From NCBI RefSeq assembly GCF_020536995.1, contig NC_068366.1, forward strand, positions 28,027,363 to 28,091,362: DNA of 64,000 bases. The letters run 5' to 3'. Within the stretch, counting starts at the first letter, position 1. Every line of letters begins with the position of its first letter. Shown piece after piece: positions 57,078 through 64,000 of this stretch. The notes beneath the pieces are model-generated. The model did not search any database and was not told the origin of the DNA. It was given only the letters and a program-made list of their open reading frames with translations. Position numbers and translations under genes: made by a program. This stretch comes from Dreissena polymorpha. Its lineage: Eukaryota > Mollusca > Bivalvia > Myida > Dreissenidae.

Positions 57078-57318
57078 CTTTCAGGGAAAACGGGGCTTAA
57101 TGCATATCAAATAAGATTAGCCTGTGCACACTGATAAGCCTGTGCAATGCGCACAAGCTAATCAAGGACATTTCTGATTTTATAATGTTTTTCGTTTAAA
57201 GAGAGTCTCTGGAACTGGGTTGCGACATTTCTGATTTTATAATGTTTTTCGTTTAAAGAGAGTCTCTGGTACTAGGATGACAATTAATGCATTAAGCCCT
57301 GTTTTCCAAAAATGAAGC
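57078..57318. repeat. Dispersed element with 'ttagcctgtgcacactgat' and a 67-bp duplication
   Basis: It runs from aaaacggggcttaatgcat to aatgcattaagccctgtttt, whose ends are inverted repeats. Inside are agattagcctgtgcacactg and two direct copies of gacatttctgattttataat followed by gtttttcgtttaaagagagt. Confidence 0.7.
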
Positions 57319-57327
57319 TTAGATTAT

Positions 57328-58412
57328 ATTTTTCGGCGTAAGCTGTATTAAGCCAGCTTTTCACCTTACCTGACCTTTGTAAGTGTCCAATAAAATTCAA
57401 ATAAAATTTCCCGCGGCTAGGTACGAATGAATACACTTCATTTATTCCATTGGCTGATTTGAGTATACCACCAGAACATTGGAAACATATACGCGTCTTT
57501 GTAACACTGTTTTACTGCATGAAACAATTTTATCTCTAATGAAAAGGCTTAATAGATGGAACAGTTTTACACTCAATTCTCGACATCAATACAGTTTGTG
57601 CGTGCACCTTTTATTTTCAGAGGATTGCCATGGCAAAAGCTTTTATACTTAAAGGCTGTGTTCTCATATTTAGTACTTACTTCCATATTCCTGTCAACAT
57701 GTTAACATGTAAAAGTATAAAGAGCAGTTGAAGCGAGGCCTCACTTTAATGCATTGCATTTCAACCCGTGAGATATCGGGTCAATTCGCGGTTAGTGTGT
57801 GTGGATGTCAGAGTTTATATACAGGTCATCACCGGAGTTCGCGGCCAGTAAAATAATCGTTATATATTAAAGACGCTATCCGTGAACTAGGTGACCAGGA
57901 ATTTTCTCTAGACAAGAAATATGTTAAATGAAGATATTCAGCAATATAATTATGGTATGTCAATAATAGATTCTTAATGTGTTTTCAACAATACAATGAT
58001 AAATATTATTTTTGATTAATTTAACAATAATTATTCCACCATATTGTAATGTATTAAGCATGAGCGCGATGATTCTCGATACTGTTAATAATCGAATCAA
58101 ATAGCAATGCCCGACAAACCACTTAAACAGGTTTGTTCGAAGAACGCGCCTATAAATACGGATACTTCGCGTGTGGCCGGTTGACTCATATGTTTTAATT
58201 ACACTTCCATTCTTCTTTTGGTTTTGTGTTTTGTATCTATAGGTTTATGACCAGCAATATGTAATAATGTAAAATAAGCCGCGAAAACCCCGTGTAACAT
58301 CCCGCACTGCGTGTGATGCAGCTAAGAACTGCACAGAAAAAGACATTCGCTATCATTGATCTCATTCATTGAACTATCAACGCCGTATATCTTTTTTAAA
58401 GATAGTTCTTGT
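57328..58412 (-). repeat. Right arm of the ~1.08-kb inverted repeat (partner 11919-13004)
   Basis: It is the reverse complement of the left arm. It begins tatttttcggcgtaagctgt, passes gaactccggtgatgacctg on the minus strand, and ends gccgtatatcttttttaaag. It lies immediately after the repeat at 57078-57318. Differences by eye are mostly single bases. Confidence 0.85.
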
Positions 58413-60740
58413 TATTAATGATTTAAAAACAAACCACATCTGGACCAGTGCTTTAAGACACACTATCATTTTGAATGTGTTGTGTTCATTTAAAACTTGC
58501 AATATAAAAAGCTATAACATAATTTTTAAAACAGAGTTGCGTCTAAACGTATACAACAGCGAACACCTACAGTGCCTTCAGCGCTTTGGTTATATCATGG
58601 TTTGTTGTCGAATAACCATAACCCACAGTAAGGAGTATAAATGCGTAGGAATTAAATCACGAGTGCAAACCATCATCGAACATTATTATTTCGATTCTAA
58701 CACGATTCTGATTGATTTGGTTCAAGCTTTTGGACATAAACTACATTTTTCAATACTCCGCCCTTCGTAGCACAAAGTTCACTATCTAGTGACTTCATTG
58801 AATTTTATCCCATTTTCACCGCGACATTGACGGTATAACACGTTGTGGGATATACTTGCTTGTATTCAACACTGTGGAATATACCTGTCGCGTGCACGGA
58901 CTACTTTTTAAATGACGTCATGCGATATGCGCTAAAATTAGGTCGATATTGTTTGGTTCATTGATCGAATTTTAAGGTCACCCATTAGAAGAAAATGTGC
59001 ATATTTTGCAGAAAAACATATATCTGACATATTCACCAAAAGAAATGTTGAAATAAAATATGAAATTACACGATTTTTGTTTTGTTATTTTTTTATTTAT
59101 AACAAAGTCGACAAAACTTAAGCTTAAAAATTATTCGACCTTCAACCTTTAAAACTAGTCATATGACATAATTTTTCGCCATCCGTATAATGAATCAGCT
59201 GATTGATGGCGTCATAAAATGACATATTATTGCGTCATTTTCCCCATTTTTTTGACGATTTATTATAAACGCGACTTATTTCACATTTTTTCTACATGTA
59301 CTGTATGTCGACATATCTGAATTGTCAATTGATCACATTTTCCTTATTTCGTGTAATGTGCATTGTTTATAACCAAAGCATATACTTTTGACATTTAACT
59401 TAAATATTAAGAATGTACAACAAGCCATACACATATCGCACAGTTCATGAATAATCTGCTATGTTTGCTTTCCTATTTAATTCACGTTAGGCATAGAGCT
59501 GTGTAAAGTATAAGATGGTAAAAATAGCACCACACTGGAATTGGGAACGTCCCATTTTGTACACGGGTATTTTCTACTTATTTATCTGTTGTGTACTGGA
59601 ATGTTTGCCATTCTTTGTGTATTTATATATTAAATTATTTTCTCGTACAATAAGGGCATTTACCATAGATAAATAAAACATTGTGCAAGTTTAAACATAA
59701 TTATGTTTGTATGCAGAAATCTGCAAATGCAACCGAGTTTACCAACGGCTATTATTAGATAAACTGCTCCGGTTCATTTGAACAGCAGTAATGTAGAGTA
59801 CATGACGTAGCGTGTGACGAAGAAGAAAGTTTATCGCGTTCATAAACTCATTTGAATAAAGTGATAGAATGGCATAAGGGTCTTTATTTAACTATGCTAA
59901 AATAATTATTAAAGACCCTAGATGCAAAATCGTCAGTTATTGTGTTAAATGGATTATTAGATGGATTTTAAAGGATAATTAAAGGTAAGATACTAGTTCT
60001 TCCGTGTTTTGATTTTTGTTTGTACTTTTGTCGTTCCCTGTTCTCGGGGAAATGATTTTAACATGGGCGCCATTGATGCATCGGATCACACACGGCATAC
60101 CCATAACATTATATAAAAAACACGTTCTGCGCGTCCTTAAATTCGTCGTCCGAAGTCGGAAAACGTATTGCCCTGTATATTTTGTCAAATAAAGTGTCAG
60201 TCGCTGCAATTGTCTGTTTACTCGTCAAAATTGTCAAGGTCTTCGATAGCTAAAGAAACTTCAGCGTACAGTTTATTTAGTATTGAAAGACCTGTACAAA
60301 GTCGCGCCAGTCAAAAATCATAAAAAGCGACATTTAAAGTTATGGTAGCCAGAACTAGGTCGTCGATGGTGTACATGTATGTTGACATCGACAGCATTTT
60401 GTCAGGAGCAATCGCCGCCATATTGGATTTGATCATTTTCTTTCGAAAATAAAATGAATTATAGTAAAGTAAAATCTTCTTTTCGCGGTCGTAATGTGTT
60501 AAAATTCGCATACTGCGTAAAATTGAATGTAGGCATATGGTGATATTTTTTACTTGTTTTACAGTTTGTGTGTGAATTTTTTAAAGACTATTTTGCGTAC
60601 CAGAACAAATACATGTATATCACTACGCATGGCTACATTTGTTAGATTTTAAGCGCTTTTATGACTGAATTAAAATTATTGTTAAGGTTATTAGATCTAT
60701 TTATGTTAAATGTCACGTTGAAAAAATCAAATGGGATAAA
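58413..60740. other. No secure gene; one possible small minus-strand first exon near 60,430-60,340
   Basis: On the minus strand the word CAATATGGCGGCG at about 60417-60429 combines a start codon with a YY1-like motif. It opens MAAIAPDKMLSMSTYMYTID. A second minus-strand piece near 60288-60215, after tttgtacag, reads LYAEVSLAIEDLDNFDE and a stop. The two might be exons of one small gene, but no family was recognised. The rest of the interval shows nothing. Confidence 0.2.
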
Positions 60741-60741
60741 T

Positions 60742-60883
60742 AGAATACTAGGATTAGCGTTGAATACAGAGAAGTTTATGTTGCTCGGCTCGAACACCGA
60801 AAGCGCTCGCCAAGGCTCGCGCTTCCGGCGTTCTAAGCCTCGCAACATAAGCTTCTCTGTATTCAACGCTAACCTATTATTCT
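60742..60883. mobile_element. Palindromic (hairpin) element with ~43-base arms
   Basis: ggattagcgttgaatacaga then gaagtttatgttgc is mirrored by gcaacataagcttctctgta then ttcaacgctaacct, around a GC-rich loop (cgctcgccaaggctcgcgct). Confidence 0.8.
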
Positions 60884-61059
60884 CTATGTACAAACATATG
60901 ACGTCGTTTTCATTCATAAATATTTTGCAAATGACGTCACTTTCATTGAGAAACAAAAATCGTTGAAACTAAATGACGTCTCGTTCATTGATGGTACTGA
61001 AAAGCTGACATGCTATAAATGTTTTCTTAATTACGTTTCCCAACAAATAACATTCTTTG

Positions 61060-61177
61060 ATGGGTGATAAGTTGGTACCTTTTTCCTAGTTCCTTATTCG
61101 AATAAGGAATAAGGAACAGTTCCTTATTCCTTATTCGAATAAGGTTCTATGAAAAAGGAACCAACTTAACATCCATT
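61060..61177. repeat. Nested palindrome
   Basis: The outer arms taagttggtacctttttc / gaaaaaggaaccaactta enclose repeated ttccttattcgaataagg words that are themselves self-complementary. Strong hairpin potential over about 118 bases. Confidence 0.8.
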
Positions 61178-62124
61178 ATTAATTCATGATTGCTATATAA
61201 AACGCTCGGAAGCATTATGAAACACACCACTAAGTGCATAATACTACCTATGTGTAAATAGTATTACTTTTTTACACAAACTTGCAATAAGTAGTTTTTA
61301 AGTCCACTTGTAAATAATTAACAGAAGTAATTCATCTTTTAAAAACTATCCATGTTAATAGTCTACATTAAACAATGTCACTCCTTTTATTAACGTGATC
61401 CGTACACGTTCCAGCTTTAAATTTATATTGATTTAATTGTACGTACAATCTTTCAAAATTGAATTTCTCAGTAATGAGTTAAGATTTTTATTTAAAATTT
61501 CACATGTGATAATTTGAGTACCGGGGTAAATTTTGTGCAAGATTACGATAAATCATTCGTCCGTGACAAACGGGCGCTTTTGCAATTGGGTTAGGTGTGG
61601 TTCCATCTTTGAGTACGTAAAAAATGGTGAAACGCGATATGATTCTAACTTTATTTCAATTTCTTCATATAAGGTGGATTGATACACCAGGAAAACATAA
61701 AATTAATTTTAAATTGAATATGTCTCGTATGAAATTTCAGGAGCGCAACGCGCGATCAGCATGATTTAATTTCCCAAATTTCTGAAGCATCTGATCGCCA
61801 CGGATAAATGATTTTATCTTTTGCTTGTACTTAATGTAGTAAAATGATCACATGTACAATTTTAGATCAAAATATTAACTGAGATAACTTCATAAAAGTC
61901 ATGAAGTGTAATACAACGCTCTATACTTCCAATTTAATTTCAATTTCATCATTCTAGGTGGATTTTTACACCAGGAAAACATAACATTAATCAGATGCCT
62001 TCAGCTCGTGCGTCAACTCATGGCCTTGCGAAACGTACTTAGTGTTCTGAGTTACATGTTCCTATGTTTGTTCCCTTTGTCGCCAACTTGATCGATAGAT
62101 TATCTCCCTTAATTAGATCTACTC

Positions 62125-62412
62125 CAAGTTTTCGGACACCCCTTTTTGGCCAAAATAATTATTTTTCTTGACTCTTAATTCTCGGACATGTGCGTTTTCG
62201 TCTATCATGAATGACTACATTTTCGGACAGAATATTTTACAGCGCTATTTTACCAGATTTCGGTACCGTATACATGTGCCTATCTTGTGACACATCGATC
62301 ATTGAGTTTTACAAACGGATTAATGTAATAAAACCTGGGACGCATGCTTGAAAGTAATGGACCATAAAATTTGCGTAATTCGGTTAATAACCACGTACCG
62401 ATATACCGGTAG
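62125..62412 (+). repeat. TTTTCGGACAC-type element (partner 23480-23772)
   Basis: The order aagttttcggacacccct, ttaattctcggacatgtgc, acattttcggacagaatat, ttacagcgctattttaccag matches the minus strand of 23480-23772. Additional TTTTCGGACAC words at 62626-62690 and 63685-63695 suggest further remnants. Confidence 0.55.
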
Positions 62413-64000
62413 AAAACAATCGCTTCACCTAACAGCATTTTAAATGATAACTTCCGATTAAGGAAGCGGTATGTTTAATGTTTTTACTTTTTTTCTGTAT
62501 CATTTCAGGCAAGAGTTAGCAAAACTGTGAAATTGTATTTAGTTCAAAGTTAAAACACTATTGTGCATTGATTTATTGCTTTAATTTCGATATAATTAAA
62601 ATTGTCAGACATGTTTATTTGTCTCTAAATTTTCGGACACCTGTAGTTTTGAATATTTACCGTATATAAATTTTCGGACACCAGGCAATCTTGGTGGCAC
62701 CCATCTCCTCTCCAACAATTTGCAGCAGACCTTACGCAACGTGCCAGTCCCTCACTTTCGTTTCGCCCGCAAACAGAATCGGGTTCGATTTTATAAAATT
62801 TCCCGAACCAGAAGTGAGAGTTGTGTGTCAGGAGAGAAACAGTTGTGCCTGACCTCCCGAGGGAGCTGCTGCCAAGCGACAAAGTACTATAACTCTACGC
62901 TGAACACATCATACACCACTGGCATTTTAATTAAATGGAATTTATATATTTCAGTCGCGGCTTTGAAAAAATATAAAGAGAGCAATTAAAAAATATATAC
63001 ATACTGTTGTTCAGCAATAGGCGGATCTGCCCCACCCATTGTACACATTGAAATCTCGGTCATTGGATTTGACCTTTTTCTGAAAGGATTTACTTTCATT
63101 GACATTTAAATTCTAGGAATATTATACGACTGTCATCACTGAGTTACAGATAATCTGTTTTTTGCAATTTATGAAATAGGTTACTTGTATTTAACATTTG
63201 ACAAAAACAACAAGCGATATTTATAAGATTTACATACATCTGACAACCGGACTCGAGTTTCAGATTGTTTAGGTGTACCGGTATATGCCATTACACGGTT
63301 ATCAGAGGATACTAGGATTCCCCATCTAGCACGAAACAACTTTTATACATTGTGTTTTCCTTTTCAAATCTTGTAATTTTGTAGCAAATTCAAAAAAGTT
63401 TCGTGTATTTTGATCTAAGGATACAGAAACAAGATTCAGTTATATGTAGCCTTTGTCACTTCCTGTCATTACTTTTATGCTTTCGTTTAACTTAACTTTT
63501 TTGGATGAGAACTTATTTTCTGAACTACAAACTTAATTGCTGTGTTATACTAGGTATATTTTTTGCATTTACATATCTGCTTTGCACAAAAAATGTTTTA
63601 TCCATTAAATAACATGTAAATGATAAAATATCATATTGCTGGGTATTGAACATGTCTGACCCTATTAACTATTTGGTGAGTAATTTTCGGACAGTATCCT
63701 TCGGCTCCGGATACCGCGTATCGAGCGGTTAGGGAAACGAGTGAAAGAATTTCTGAATTAATTCAAACAATTCAGCAATAAACGATTCATCTTCACAGAT
63801 TGATTTGATTCCCGTTAAATCCATGTCTAAGAAACTTTGAACAGAAAGTAAAAGATCTCCATGTTCTGTTTTTTACGATCTTATTATACAAAAATCAATA
63901 CACGCACACTTTCTATGATGATGAACAGAGACACTGAGGCTTCAGAGTGTTGAGTTTACAGTAGAAGACTTCTATTTACCTTACATACTGAAAGATATGG
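62413..64000. other. No recognised gene; scattered TTTTCGGACA remnants
   Basis: Only the repeated TTTTCGGACA words noted above were seen. Both strands were examined for coding exons without success. Confidence 0.35.

Noticed and set aside
58369-58770. 133-codon frame on the plus strand
   Set aside because: It begins inside the inverted-repeat arm and continues in unrelated AT-rich sequence; no recognisable family.

Overview
The window is a piece of an animal nuclear genome: AT-rich, intron-containing, and dominated by interspersed repeats. Two protein-coding genes can be read with confidence. The repeat repertoire consists of short elements with GCTCACCTGAG / CTCAGGTGAGC ends, elements ending in GAAAGGGGGCATAA or GGCCCTCTTGTTT, and elements packed with TGACCTTGACC. 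With the protein similarity, this points to a bivalve mollusc, probably a heterodont clam or mussel such as the Dreissena / Mya / Mercenaria group. That placement is inferred from familiarity with such repeats, not from a search.

Left edge (1-3.9 kb): the 5' coding end of an ASK-type MAP kinase kinase kinase (MAP3K5/15 family) on the minus strand. Three coding exons are visible and the rest runs off the window. From 4 to 26 kb there is intergenic sequence made of repeats. It holds GTACCCCGGGTAC-rich long-TIR elements, a (TA)n run, several fold-back elements, a decayed C2H2 zinc-finger fragment bounded by repeat pieces, long G runs, and a LINE reverse-transcriptase fragment.

Centre (26.4-49.8 kb): homogentisate 1,2-dioxygenase (HGD) on the plus strand, with fifteen coding exons resolved. 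Together they give 449 codons, with every splice phase consistent and all iron ligands present. Only the very short first coding exon is not securely placed. Five of its introns contain long tandem arrays. In four of them the repeat unit is a near-copy of the adjoining splice junction: the exon 4 donor, exon 9 acceptor, exon 11 donor and exon 15 acceptor. The fifth is built from the terminus of a dispersed TIR element and carries about forty CAG|GTGAGC donor-like sequences. This is the most unusual feature of the window.

Right side (49.8-64 kb): no secure gene. It holds two large repeats with internal tandem units, palindromic elements, and the second arm of a ~1.08 kb inverted repeat whose other arm lies at 11.9-13.0 kb, so the pair brackets HGD across ~44 kb. 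No rRNA, tRNA, CRISPR array, retroviral/LTR element or Polinton was recognised.
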